In this document: piece after piece, positions 55,701 to 64,000 of the stretch | How positions within the stretch are numbered: position 1 is the stretch's first letter | Layout of the letters: every line of letters begins with the position of its first letter | From: an uncultured Caulobacterales bacterium | GTDB taxonomy: Bacteria > Pseudomonadota > Alphaproteobacteria > Caulobacterales > Maricaulaceae | NCBI GenBank assembly: GCA_938009235.1 | Contig: CALLIK010000003.1 | Span: forward strand, 124,001-188,000 | DNA length: 64,000 nt | Direction of reading: 5' to 3' | Made by a program: the position numbers and the translations under genes | Notes under the pieces: model-generated | What the model saw: only the letters and a program-made list of their open reading frames with translations | The model's database searches: none | Told to the model about the DNA's origin: nothing

Positions 55701-57716
55701 ATGGGCAAAACTGCCGCGGCTGAAAAAGCCCAATCGACTGAACTCGGTTCAGTTGTCAAAAGACTCGACTTCGATAATATCGACGTCAAACGCATGATCG
55801 TGGAGGCCAAGAAATCTGGCCTATTGCACACGGACATCCTCAATAAGCATATGGTTCTGGACGGCATCTCTGCCGAAGAGATTGAAATCATTCTTGCGCA
55901 ACTCTCTGAAATGGGCATTTCCGTCCATGATCAGCGTGACGAAGAAACGCTAGGGCCTAAGACCCTTGCGCGGACCTCGACCACGGCTGTCAAAGGCGGT
56001 AACTCCAAAGAAGAGCTAGATCGGACAGATGATCCGGTTCGCATGTATTTGCGGGAAATGGGCGTTGTTGAACTGCTCTCCCGCGAAGGCGAGATTGCGA
56101 TTGCGAAACGCATCGAAGCGGGCCGCGATACAATGATCAAAGGTCTGTGCGAAAGCGCGCTGACCTTCGAAGCGATCATGATCTGGCGCGAAGAGCTGGC
56201 CGAGGGCGAAATTCTCCTCCGCGATATCATCGATTTGGACACGACGTACAACAAGTCCATCGGTAATATTCAGGAAGACCGTTCGGCGCTGGCTGTACGC
56301 CGCGAGAAAATCGAAAAAGGTGAGCTTGAGAAGCAAGAGGGTGATCTTGAATCCCTTGCCGAAGAACGTAAAACCAAAATGCCCGAGCGGACCTATAAGC
56401 CCGGCGAGAAGCCTATCGACGACGATGAGGACGAAGAAGACGATAAGACAAATCTCTCCATGGCTGCGATGGAAGCGGCCCTTCGTGATACGATCATGGA
56501 GAAGTTGGACCGGATTTCTGAGAACTTTGGACGTTTCCAAAAACTTCAGCAAATGCTCATCAATGCGCGCCTGAACGGTAAGAAACTCCGTAAGCCGCAA
56601 GCTGAAGAATATGACGCGATCCAAGAACAGATCATTATCGAGATCAAAGACCTGCAGCTAAATAATGCGCGGATCGATGCTCTGATTGATCAGCTCTATA
56701 CGATCAATAAACGCTTCATCTCCCTCGAAGGCAAGCTGATGCGCTTGGCCGATGGTAACGGCGTTCCGCGTGCGGAATTTCTAACCGCCTATCTCGGCAG
56801 TGAATTGAACCCGAACTGGGTTGAAGACATGACGGGTAAATCTGGCGCGTGGGATCGTTATCTACAACGCGAAGCTCGCTCAATTGACAAAATCCGTACA
56901 GAGATCGGCTCTCTGGCACAGGAAACGGGCGTGCCCGTTGATGAATTCCGCCGCATTGTCCAGAAGGTCCAAAAAGGCGAGCGTGAAGCCCGTCAGGCCA
57001 AGAAGGAAATGGTGGAAGCTAACTTGCGTCTCGTGATTTCGATTGCAAAGAAATACACGAACCGCGGTCTGCAATTCCTCGATTTGATCCAAGAAGGTAA
57101 CATCGGTCTTATGAAGGCCGTTGATAAATTCGAATATCGCCGTGGGTATAAATTCTCGACCTATGCGACGTGGTGGATTCGTCAGGCGATTACACGCTCA
57201 ATTGCTGACCAAGCGCGGACTATCCGTATTCCAGTGCATATGATTGAGACGATCAACAAAATCGTGCGAACCTCGCGTCAAATTCTTCATGAAATTGGCC
57301 GTGAGCCAACGCCAGAAGAATTGGCCGCGAAGCTCTCCATGCCACTCGAAAAAGTGCGTAAGGTCATGAAGATCGCCAAAGAGCCAATCTCACTCGAAAC
57401 ACCCATTGGTGACGAAGAAGATAGCCAGCTTGGTGACTTTATTGAGGACAGCAATGCGATCCTTCCAATTGAAGCGGCGATTCAGTCTAACCTGCGCGAG
57501 ACAACCACGCGCGTCTTGGCCTCACTCACCCCGCGCGAAGAACGTGTCCTACGGATGCGCTTCGGTATCGGGATGAACACGGACCATACGCTCGAAGAAG
57601 TCGGCCAACAGTTCAGCGTTACACGCGAACGGATCAGACAGATCGAAGCCAAAGCGCTCCGGAAACTGAAACATCCAAGCCGATCAAGAAAGCTTCGGAG
57701 CTTCTTGGATCAGTAA
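55701..57716 (+). CDS. rpoD: RNA polymerase sigma factor RpoD (sigma-70)
   Basis: Vegetative sigma factor of 671 residues. Region 1.1 occupies about 15-85, an acidic non-conserved insertion lies near 190-260 ([12 protein letters not shown]), region 2 contains the -10 recognition helix [34 protein letters not shown], region 3 follows, and region 4 holds the -35 helix-turn-helix [45 protein letters not shown] precedes ATG 55701. An intrinsic terminator follows. Confidence 0.98.
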   Translation: MGKTAAAEKAQSTELGSVVKRLDFDNIDVKRMIVEAKKSGLLHTDILNKHMVLDGISAEEIEIILAQLSEMGISVHDQRDEETLGPKTLARTSTTAVKGGNSKEELDRTDDPVRMYLREMGVVELLSREGEIAIAKRIEAGRDTMIKGLCESALTFEAIMIWREELAEGEILLRDIIDLDTTYNKSIGNIQEDRSALAVRREKIEKGELEKQEGDLESLAEERKTKMPERTYKPGEKPIDDDEDEEDDKTNLSMAAMEAALRDTIMEKLDRISENFGRFQKLQQMLINARLNGKKLRKPQAEEYDAIQEQIIIEIKDLQLNNARIDALIDQLYTINKRFISLEGKLMRLADGNGVPRAEFLTAYLGSELNPNWVEDMTGKSGAWDRYLQREARSIDKIRTEIGSLAQETGVPVDEFRRIVQKVQKGEREARQAKKEMVEANLRLVISIAKKYTNRGLQFLDLIQEGNIGLMKAVDKFEYRRGYKFSTYATWWIRQAITRSIADQARTIRIPVHMIETINKIVRTSRQILHEIGREPTPEELAAKLSMPLEKVRKVMKIAKEPISLETPIGDEEDSQLGDFIEDSNAILPIEAAIQSNLRETTTRVLASLTPREERVLRMRFGIGMNTDHTLEEVGQQFSVTRERIRQIEAKALRKLKHPSRSRKLRSFLDQ

Positions 57717-57720
57717 TCAG

Positions 57721-57750
57721 AAAAGCCGCCCTTAGAGGCGGCTTTTTATT
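57721..57750 (+). terminator. Intrinsic terminator after rpoD
   Basis: AAAGCCGCC and GGCGGCTTT form a 9-bp stem with a six-base loop, followed by TTATTT. The A-run on the other side lets it also serve the convergent gene ending at 57746. Confidence 0.9.
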
Positions 57751-58276
57751 TGGGTAAGACTGAGATTGCCACATCGATTGGCTCAAGTCGAAGTCGTGAT
57801 TCTTTAACTGCGGTGTCTAGAAAGCTAGCTACTGGAGACCAGTAAAGGCGGTCTTGTTCCAATTTATAAAAATCAATGAAGAGCTGACCCAGTTTTTGAA
57901 GCTCATCTATGTCTATCTCTATACTTAAATCGCTTTCTTGATGAAGGTGCGGCCATCCACTTTCTCGATGGGTTTCTTTGTTGTTTGTACGAATTTGAAT
58001 GGCGTAATGTTTGTAACCTCTGCCCGTTGGATAAGCTTTAAATAGGAAATAATGAGCAGAATTATTCACTGGGCGTTCTGAACCAAGTTCGTATAAGTAT
58101 GTGGAGTTCTCCCTGTAATTGAATTTTAAAAGAGCCTCACCTATATCTTTTAGGTCGGATGTCTTTAAATAAAATTCAAGACTACCCATCGCTCTCCCAC
58201 TACAGGCGATGATTGCTAGGTTGAGTGTATAGGGCTCCTCATAAACATGCCGTGTGATTTGGATGAAGCGCTTCAT
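57746..58276 (-). CDS. Soluble protein of unknown function
   Basis: I do not recognise this protein of about 176 residues. No signal or membrane segment. It looks like an alpha/beta domain: MKRFIQITRHVYEEPYTLNLAIIACSG, SLEFYLKTSDLKDIGEALLKF, HYAIQIRTNNKETH, and DIDELQKLGQLFIDFYKLEQDRLYW. ATG 58276 is preferred to GTG 58285, though neither has a clear ribosome binding site. It is convergent with rpoD. Confidence 0.68.
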   Translation of the reverse strand: MKRFIQITRHVYEEPYTLNLAIIACSGRAMGSLEFYLKTSDLKDIGEALLKFNYRENSTYLYELGSERPVNNSAHYFLFKAYPTGRGYKHYAIQIRTNNKETHRESGWPHLHQESDLSIEIDIDELQKLGQLFIDFYKLEQDRLYWSPVASFLDTAVKESRLRLEPIDVAISVLPK

Positions 58277-58448
58277 ATCTGACACTTATCAGTCTTCAGT
58301 AAAAACGCCAATTTTTAGCTCAAAATATAGTGTTTCATTGGTAGGTGGGGGGCAACGGGTAATTATCCTTTTTAATTTAACCCTCATGAACGGACGATAA
58401 CTACGCACTTCCTCGAGCGCCTTGAGGGTTTGACCGCTCCAATGCCAA

Positions 58449-59699
58449 ATGCTTTATACGCGCATGACCTCCTCAAACACATCTAGACCTGATTTAACTG
58501 AGCTCGAGTCTGAGCTGCGCGACTTGCGACAGTTCAAACATGAGTCTGAAAACCGAAGCCAAGAAAAATCAAAGGTACCCATATTTCTGATGAAGCTCTG
58601 GATGGGGCCAAACCTGTCTCAATCCATAGAATCTTGGATGAAGGTCAAAGGCTCTAGCAGCCCTGAAAAAACAATCACAGCGACGGCAAATGTACTCGCG
58701 GCCATTTTGCGTCGGCTCATGCGCGTTAGCTTTCTTTTCATCTTGATGGCGCTCATTCCGATTATTCTAATTATTTGGCAGAACATTATCATGGAGCGCC
58801 AAAACCAATCGCTCATCGCCCAAATCGAAGCCGAGAGAACGGCGTCTTCAAACCAACAAGTAACGGAATATCTAAGACTTCTTATGTCGGATGATGACCG
58901 TCAGGTCGCAGCGGCAGAAGGGTTCCTCGTCAGTGACCTCGTCAACCGCGACATATCCGTTGAAAGATTAGCGGCCCTCATTAAATCGGGAAATTTGGAT
59001 GTTCAATGTTCCGCCCTCAGAGCTTTAACACGCATTATCCAATATCCTTCGGACCTCACGTTGAAAGACGTGATTGCACCTAAAGGGGATAAACGCGCGA
59101 TTGTCAGCGATCTACAGTGTGAAAATCTAGATTTCATTGGCGTGGATTTTGGACCGATGACCTTTGTGGACGTAGGGTTCTCGCAGGCAACATTCGGGTC
59201 GTCCGATCTGTCTGACGTCAAATTTGAGAAAAGTGATCTACGTCATAGCGATTTTTCAGGCACGCATTTGTGTAAGGACTATAATCGTTGCATTAGTTTC
59301 CGTGATGTAGACCTGTCCTATGCGAGTTTCACTTATACCAATCGGAACAAGACTGTTTTTCATGACGGTGTGATTTTAAAAGGCGCGCAGTTGAAATTTG
59401 AGCGCAATGTTCTTGATGCGGATGAAGACATCAGAACGCCTCAACATGCGCAGCAAACTCAGCATTCGACGCTTATTTCGCCAAAAATCCCTAAAGAAGA
59501 TATTGTCGCGAGTGGTGTTTGTTATGAAACCAGTTTTTCTCAATGCTATTTATATCACAAAGAAAGAGACTTAGGCCGATTGGGTGCGCAGAGGTTAAAT
59601 AGCCTCAGACAGTCCAATTGCCCTATCAATTTAGAAGGCCCGATTGTTCTGACGGCAACGAGTTCCTGCAAGAATTTGGGTCTTGAGCTACGATGGTAG
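58449..59699 (+). CDS. Membrane protein with pentapeptide repeats
   Basis: A 416-residue protein of unknown role. Residues 15-45 form a charged coiled segment (LTELESELRDLRQFKHESENRSQEK), residues 92-115 one or two membrane helices (RVSFLFILMALIPIILIIWQNII), and residues 120-210 a helical part. A pentapeptide-repeat-like stretch follows (LDFIGVDFGPMTFVDVGFSQATFGSSDLSDVKFEKSDLRHSDFSG), then a cysteine-containing tail. Similar layouts occur in single-pass pentapeptide proteins of alphaproteobacteria. The start may instead be ATG 58464. Confidence 0.72.
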   Translation: MLYTRMTSSNTSRPDLTELESELRDLRQFKHESENRSQEKSKVPIFLMKLWMGPNLSQSIESWMKVKGSSSPEKTITATANVLAAILRRLMRVSFLFILMALIPIILIIWQNIIMERQNQSLIAQIEAERTASSNQQVTEYLRLLMSDDDRQVAAAEGFLVSDLVNRDISVERLAALIKSGNLDVQCSALRALTRIIQYPSDLTLKDVIAPKGDKRAIVSDLQCENLDFIGVDFGPMTFVDVGFSQATFGSSDLSDVKFEKSDLRHSDFSGTHLCKDYNRCISFRDVDLSYASFTYTNRNKTVFHDGVILKGAQLKFERNVLDADEDIRTPQHAQQTQHSTLISPKIPKEDIVASGVCYETSFSQCYLYHKERDLGRLGAQRLNSLRQSNCPINLEGPIVLTATSSCKNLGLELRW

Positions 59700-59755
59700 G
59701 AATGGCGCTTTGATTAAGGCTTCCCATAGCTGTCGTATTCTGCCTAACGTGAAAT

Positions 59756-62533
59756 ATGTCAGCTATTATAATAATTCTCGTACTCGCCGCTCTGGGCGTT
59801 ATCTTTATTGGGTCGATCATGGGGATCACGTCATCTGGGCGGATGACAAAACTTGAGACGCAGAACCGAAATTTAAATAAGCGATTAGAAATTTTGGAAG
59901 CGCAGGGAAGGGCGGATACCGCAGCCCCTCGTTTTGAACCTTTAATGACGAGGCCAGAGGTTCAGGCACCAGATTTTGCCGAGGTTAAAACTGTAGCTGC
60001 ACCCATTCCTACCGCGCCAGTTCCAACTCCCGTTAAAACGCTCGAACCAGCCCTTGAAGCCACGAACTTTGCGCCCTCTAAAACTGCGCCTGAAATCGCC
60101 TCAGCAAAGCCGACACCCAACACACCAACACGTAACCTTGAAGAATTAATTGGCGGGCAGTGGTCCGTCTGGGTTGGTGGGTTAGCGCTCCTTGTTGGGG
60201 CTGTTTTGTTGATCCGTTTTTCCATCGAGGCAGGGGTCTTTGGTCCCGGCGCACGCATCATGATGGCGCTCGGTTTAGGCGTAGTTCTATTGCTCGCGGG
60301 CGAGTGGTTGAAACGTACCGATGATAAAGTCTTATCGTCTAGTTTTGGTGGCAAATTAATAGAGGCTCAAAAAGCCCTACAATCTAATGCCTCCATTCCG
60401 GGTCTGCTGTCGGCTGTGGGTATTTTCAGCCTCTTGGGCGCGATCTATGCCGCCTTTGCGTTATATGGTCTCATACCTGCGCTCGTCGCCTTTATCGGCC
60501 TTGGTGGTGTCTCACTTGGCGCTATGGCGCTGTCATTGCGGCAAGGTCCCGTCTTAGCCGCAATAGGCTTACTGGCGTCACTCGCCACGCCTTTATTGAT
60601 CCAAACACACACGCCTAGCTTCATTGCTTTGGTCGGATATTTAGTCGTCGTTGGCTCAGCGGCTTTGGCGCTGTCTCAGCATGCCAAATGGGGATGGTTG
60701 GCCACTGGTACAGTCTTTGGCTGGCTGGGGTGGTCGGCATTTTCACTGAAAGCCGCGATGAGTGGCCAGATGATTTTATGGGGTTTGTTCTTACTCCTCG
60801 GCTTTGGCGTTACGGTTTGGCGCGCAGGGCAATACAAAGCTGACGCGGATCAAAAAATTGGTGACTTGGACTTAAACCTACAGCCGAGTTTGGCTTTGGT
60901 ATGGGGTGGTATTGCGGCCTTACTTGTGGCCTCGCTTGCCGCACGAACCTCTATTTCTGGCGAGCTTTCAATGTCTGTTATGTCGTTGTGCGTCTTGACT
61001 ATGGGCGTTTTATTTGCCGCCTCTATTTTTGCAAAACGACAGGCCGCGCATTTGATCATAGCGGGCGTTATGGCAGTCGGATTGATGGTAGTTGACGTTT
61101 CAGCTTCTCAGAAAATTATTCTGGGTGTTGCCGCAGCTTTGGCTGTGATCTTGGCACTACTGGAAAGTTTAGAGGCCGACGAGAAAATAGGAAGTACCGA
61201 CGTTGGAAACCTATGGCCAACGACCGCAATTATGTTGGGCATCGGCAGTGTTGTTGTGTCCTATATAGTCGGGACCTACGGAGTCGTCAGTTGGTCTGAT
61301 GCTCTCCATGCCGTCTGGGCATTAGCCTATTGCGGGCTGTTCGGGGCAACGGCAATTTACGTACACTCTAAGGCTCGTCCGCACGGGCTCGCGCTCAGTT
61401 TAACTGTTGGGGCTGCCCTCGCGTGGGCTTTGGCCTCTGTATTTGCATTGGATGGTCAGGCGCTGTCTCTCGCGTTATCTTTGGGGGCGGCCATATTCGC
61501 CGCCGCGATTTGGGCCTTACGCCTACCTGGTGCGCGTCTGGCGTTATTGGGATTGGCTGGGGCGGTCTTTGCACATGCCTTGCTTTGGCAGTTCCCAAAT
61601 CCTGATAGCCTTTCTGCGCGACCGATTATCAATGCGCTTTGGATTTATCTTGCGCTTCCAGCGACGATTTTGGGCGTGACTGGATATCTGCTTCACACAC
61701 GGAAATCTGAAAACACTACGGAAATATTCCTGAATAGTTTAATCGAAGTGGCCGCACTGGCGGGTGTGGCGTTGTTCGCTGTCTTCCAAATTCGGCATCT
61801 CTCGAATAGCGGCTCTGTCTATGTCGGCAAGATTGGGTTCGCGGAATTGGGATTGCAAGTGTCTACGGGTCTCTGTTTCACCTTGGCGGGGTTATCCAAA
61901 CGGTTCTCTGGTAATGCTGTCTTGTCCAAAGTCGCCGAAATTATCTCCTACGGCACGCTGGCCTTATTCGTGTTCGGGTCATTGTTGGGGCTATCACCGC
62001 TCTTTAACGCGGGAGAATTTATTGACGGCAACATGCTGTTTAATACTTTGACGACAGGGATGCTCGTACCGACGGTGCTGTTGGGTCTATGTGCTTGGCG
62101 CGGGCAGGGTCGCCGCCCAGAGGTGTATGTCAATATTCTCGGTGGTCTTGCTTTGCTTGGCGTGATGACATGGATGACCGCGATGGTGCGCTATGGCTTT
62201 AACGGTACGAAAATTAGCGTGTTCAATGAGAGCTTCAGTGACTTTGAACTTTGGACAATCAGCGCAATTTGGTTGCTTGCAGGTATTGTGCTGCTCGCGG
62301 CAGGCGTCTGGAAAAAAGAACAAGCCCTGCGTATCGCGTCAGGCGTCATCATTATCGCAACGGTGTTGAAAGCCTTCTTGGTCGACATGGCCGGATTGGA
62401 AGGCGTGTTGCGGGCGATGTCATTTGTTGTGTTAGGGCTCGTCTTGATCGTGATTGGCCGCGCCTATCAAAGGTTCTGGTTATCTGACCGCCCAACAAAA
62501 CAGAGCGATCAGAAAGAGGATACGAGTGCCTAG
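59756..62533 (+). CDS. DUF2339 giant membrane protein
   Basis: A 925-residue protein with one N-terminal helix, a coiled segment (KLETQNRNLNKRLEILEAQ, 28-46), a proline/alanine-rich linker (about 55-130), and about 25 further membrane helices beginning GGQWSVWVGGLALLVGAVLLIRFSIE, the typical DUF2339 signature. The tail motif SGVIIIATVLKAFLVDMAGLEGVLRAMSFVVLGLVLIVIGRAYQRF is also typical. No function is known for the family. It is convergent with the DUF4349 gene, 10 bp apart. Confidence 0.9.
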   Translation: MSAIIIILVLAALGVIFIGSIMGITSSGRMTKLETQNRNLNKRLEILEAQGRADTAAPRFEPLMTRPEVQAPDFAEVKTVAAPIPTAPVPTPVKTLEPALEATNFAPSKTAPEIASAKPTPNTPTRNLEELIGGQWSVWVGGLALLVGAVLLIRFSIEAGVFGPGARIMMALGLGVVLLLAGEWLKRTDDKVLSSSFGGKLIEAQKALQSNASIPGLLSAVGIFSLLGAIYAAFALYGLIPALVAFIGLGGVSLGAMALSLRQGPVLAAIGLLASLATPLLIQTHTPSFIALVGYLVVVGSAALALSQHAKWGWLATGTVFGWLGWSAFSLKAAMSGQMILWGLFLLLGFGVTVWRAGQYKADADQKIGDLDLNLQPSLALVWGGIAALLVASLAARTSISGELSMSVMSLCVLTMGVLFAASIFAKRQAAHLIIAGVMAVGLMVVDVSASQKIILGVAAALAVILALLESLEADEKIGSTDVGNLWPTTAIMLGIGSVVVSYIVGTYGVVSWSDALHAVWALAYCGLFGATAIYVHSKARPHGLALSLTVGAALAWALASVFALDGQALSLALSLGAAIFAAAIWALRLPGARLALLGLAGAVFAHALLWQFPNPDSLSARPIINALWIYLALPATILGVTGYLLHTRKSENTTEIFLNSLIEVAALAGVALFAVFQIRHLSNSGSVYVGKIGFAELGLQVSTGLCFTLAGLSKRFSGNAVLSKVAEIISYGTLALFVFGSLLGLSPLFNAGEFIDGNMLFNTLTTGMLVPTVLLGLCAWRGQGRRPEVYVNILGGLALLGVMTWMTAMVRYGFNGTKISVFNESFSDFELWTISAIWLLAGIVLLAAGVWKKEQALRIASGVIIIATVLKAFLVDMAGLEGVLRAMSFVVLGLVLIVIGRAYQRFWLSDRPTKQSDQKEDTSA

Positions 62534-62543
62534 AAGCGCAAAT

Positions 62544-63455
62544 CTAAGCTAAGGGCGTCTTCTGCGCTTTGGCTTTACGCGGACGTCGCCAGAACCACCG
62601 CAGGGCGAAAAATCCAGGAATGATGAGAAAGATCAGCCACGGCAGCAACACGGCAATAACCGTGATGACGCCCCCGATGCCCTCAGCTACTGTCCTGACA
62701 AATCCTTTGAGAGCCGATCCGATAGGGGAGACGGCGCTTCGGCTCACGGCGCTACGCTCGCTCGTGTAAGTAATCGTGACGACAGACATTGAGACACGGG
62801 CGCGCAGGGCTTTTAGGTTCGCAGTCGCGCTTTCAATCTCGCCTTGAACGCGGGCCATTTCACGTTCCAACGCCAGAAGGTCTGGTAGTTTAGCATTGCG
62901 GGTTTCAAGCAGTTTCTCGAGCCGCGTACGTAACTTGCGTTTCGCCGTGAGACGCGCATCCGTATCAAGCAAGGCGCGGGTCAAGTCTTCGACGGTGGTG
63001 TCCGCACTTTGAATTTTGCCGTCGACCTCTTCCACGTCCTGTTTCAGGCCAGTCATGAAGGTGTCTAACCACGCGGGTTCGACTCGCATGGATAAAGTCG
63101 CGCGATTGTCTTCATCGGAATAACTATTCGCGCTCGAACCTGTGATTTGGCATTTTGATGGGCCCGCCTCGCGGCAAACCTGCATATGTTTGTCCGAAGT
63201 AGATTTCACAGACGCCGACGGCATGACGAGGCCATATCCATATCGGTAGGCGAGATAGGAAACGGCAGGCGTGTCTCTGACATTGAGTGTGTTGGTGACC
63301 GCAGTTTTTTGCAGGGATTGAGTTTCGGCCATTGGCGCGAAATCAGCTTCCACTTGATCCATATTCATTCGCGAAGTGCTATGGTTGCCGTCGCTTCCTT
63401 CATTGCAGGCGACAAGCGCGACTGCGGATAATCCGATAAGTAGACGTTTCATCAT
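62544..63455 (-). CDS. DUF4349 lipoprotein
   Basis: A 303-residue envelope protein. Lipobox signal MMKRLLIGLSAVALVAC; central DUF4349 domain with a coiled section (TKRKLRTRLEKLLETRNAKLPDLLALEREMARVQGEIESATANLKALRARV, about 170-225) followed by the SMSVVTITYTSER strand, then a C-terminal membrane helix near 260-285 and a basic tail. GGAGATGA precedes the start. No function is known. The neighbour upstream is an M16 peptidase gene. Confidence 0.88.
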   Translation of the reverse strand: MMKRLLIGLSAVALVACNEGSDGNHSTSRMNMDQVEADFAPMAETQSLQKTAVTNTLNVRDTPAVSYLAYRYGYGLVMPSASVKSTSDKHMQVCREAGPSKCQITGSSANSYSDEDNRATLSMRVEPAWLDTFMTGLKQDVEEVDGKIQSADTTVEDLTRALLDTDARLTAKRKLRTRLEKLLETRNAKLPDLLALEREMARVQGEIESATANLKALRARVSMSVVTITYTSERSAVSRSAVSPIGSALKGFVRTVAEGIGGVITVIAVLLPWLIFLIIPGFFALRWFWRRPRKAKAQKTPLA

Positions 63456-63557
63456 TTAATCATCTCCATTGTTTCACGGCATTGAATTTTTACGGCCCTT
63501 ATCTGTAAGACGTATCCCAACCTGCACTCCTTGGAACTAAATAGGGCCGCTGATAGT

Positions 63558-64000
63558 TTATTTTATCATCTCAACGGGCAGGCCTAATGTTTTCACCGCG
63601 CCCACTTGCGTTTCCGCATCGCCAACAATCAGATATTGCATTGCATCTGGATCGATATGTTTCGCCGCGATACGCTTGAAGTCTTCTAACGTCATGGCGG
63701 CAATCGCTTTGGCATTTTGCGTGCGGTAGTCTGGCGCGTAGCCATAGGCGTCAATCTCGCCCAACATACCCAATTTATCATTGAGCGTTTCCGTCTTGAG
63801 GGCTTGTCCACGTAACAACGCGTCTTTCAATTCCGTCAGCTCGGCTTCCGTTGTTTCAGGGCCGTGGTTGGAGAGAATGTCGCGGATCAACTCCAACGAC
63901 TCCTTCGTGACATTGGACCGTACAGATGATGACACTGCAAATGTGCCTGTGTCTTTACTGCCGTTAAAGCCAGAGCGAATGCCGTAAGTGTAACCTTTCT
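63558..64000 (-). CDS. M16 family metallopeptidase, C-terminal part
   Basis: The gene enters from beyond the right edge; only the last 147 codons are present and no start is visible. KGYTYGIRSGFNGSKDTGTFAVSSSVRSNVTKESLELI and the final FKRIAAKHIDPDAMQYLIVGD are characteristic of the second, non-catalytic half of pitrilysin-like zinc peptidases such as the periplasmic processing-peptidase type. The zinc motif HxxEH lies outside the window. Confidence 0.88.
   Translation of the reverse strand, partial: KGYTYGIRSGFNGSKDTGTFAVSSSVRSNVTKESLELIRDILSNHGPETTEAELTELKDALLRGQALKTETLNDKLGMLGEIDAYGYAPDYRTQNAKAIAAMTLEDFKRIAAKHIDPDAMQYLIVGDAETQVGAVKTLGLPVEMIK

Overview
The window looks like ordinary chromosome of an alphaproteobacterium. 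The clearest markers are ChpT, an EipA/DUF1134 lipoprotein behind a CtrA-type box, DUF2794, an alphaproteobacterial-type DnaG without its zinc ligands, and an OxyR with both redox cysteines. Moderate G+C, TonB-free envelope genes, two large S9 peptidases and a secreted sulfatase suggest a marine relative of Hyphomonadaceae/Maricaulales. That placement is inference only. No tRNA, rRNA, CRISPR, integrase or insertion sequence was found.

Layout. 1-6.4 kb: lepA (3' end cut by the window), katG with divergent oxyR, a small membrane protein and eipA. 6.4-15.4 kb, mostly minus strand: a DUF4166 dehydrogenase and a DCC-family protein, pheST, then a cheR-receiver-CheA-like cluster beside chpT. 15.5-21 kb: ydbL/ynbE, terC, a sterol desaturase-like protein, DUF2147, an MltB-type transglycosylase, rpmJ and a TPR protein. 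21-32 kb: a structured RNA locus, a tightly overlapped four-gene operon, an isochorismatase-like hydrolase, then a minus-strand run of YjgR-type ATPase, membrane protein, gluQRS and Rieske oxygenase, followed by an AI-2E family permease, a PAP2 phosphatase and a DUF1223 protein. 32-46 kb: a structured intergenic region, DUF2794, an Na+/H+ antiporter, lipoproteins, two S9 peptidases in tandem, trkH, hslO, mscL and gloA. 46-64 kb: ihfB, rpsA, a second structured RNA locus, a glycosyltransferase, a large sulfatase-YHYH lipoprotein, dnaG-rpoD, a pentapeptide-repeat membrane protein, a DUF2339 giant membrane protein, a DUF4349 lipoprotein and the 3' end of an M16 peptidase gene.

How the genes fit together. 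Translation and replication housekeeping (lepA, pheST, rpmJ, rpsA, ihfB, dnaG, rpoD, gluQRS) is mixed with oxidative-stress defence (katG-oxyR, hslO), ion and osmotic homeostasis (trkH, CPA1 antiporter, mscL), and cell-envelope upkeep (eipA, MltB, YnbE/YdbL, PAP2). ChpT belongs to the CckA-ChpT-CtrA phosphorelay, and the CtrA-type box before eipA is a plausible output of that relay within the same window.

The most unusual items are two intergenic loci 27 kb apart (about 21.2 and 48.5 kb). Both read on the minus strand as highly structured RNAs, and both are preceded by the same roughly 65-bp block. I could not match either to tmRNA, RNase P, SRP or 6S RNA by eye. A third structured, gene-free stretch lies at 32.0-32.3 kb.
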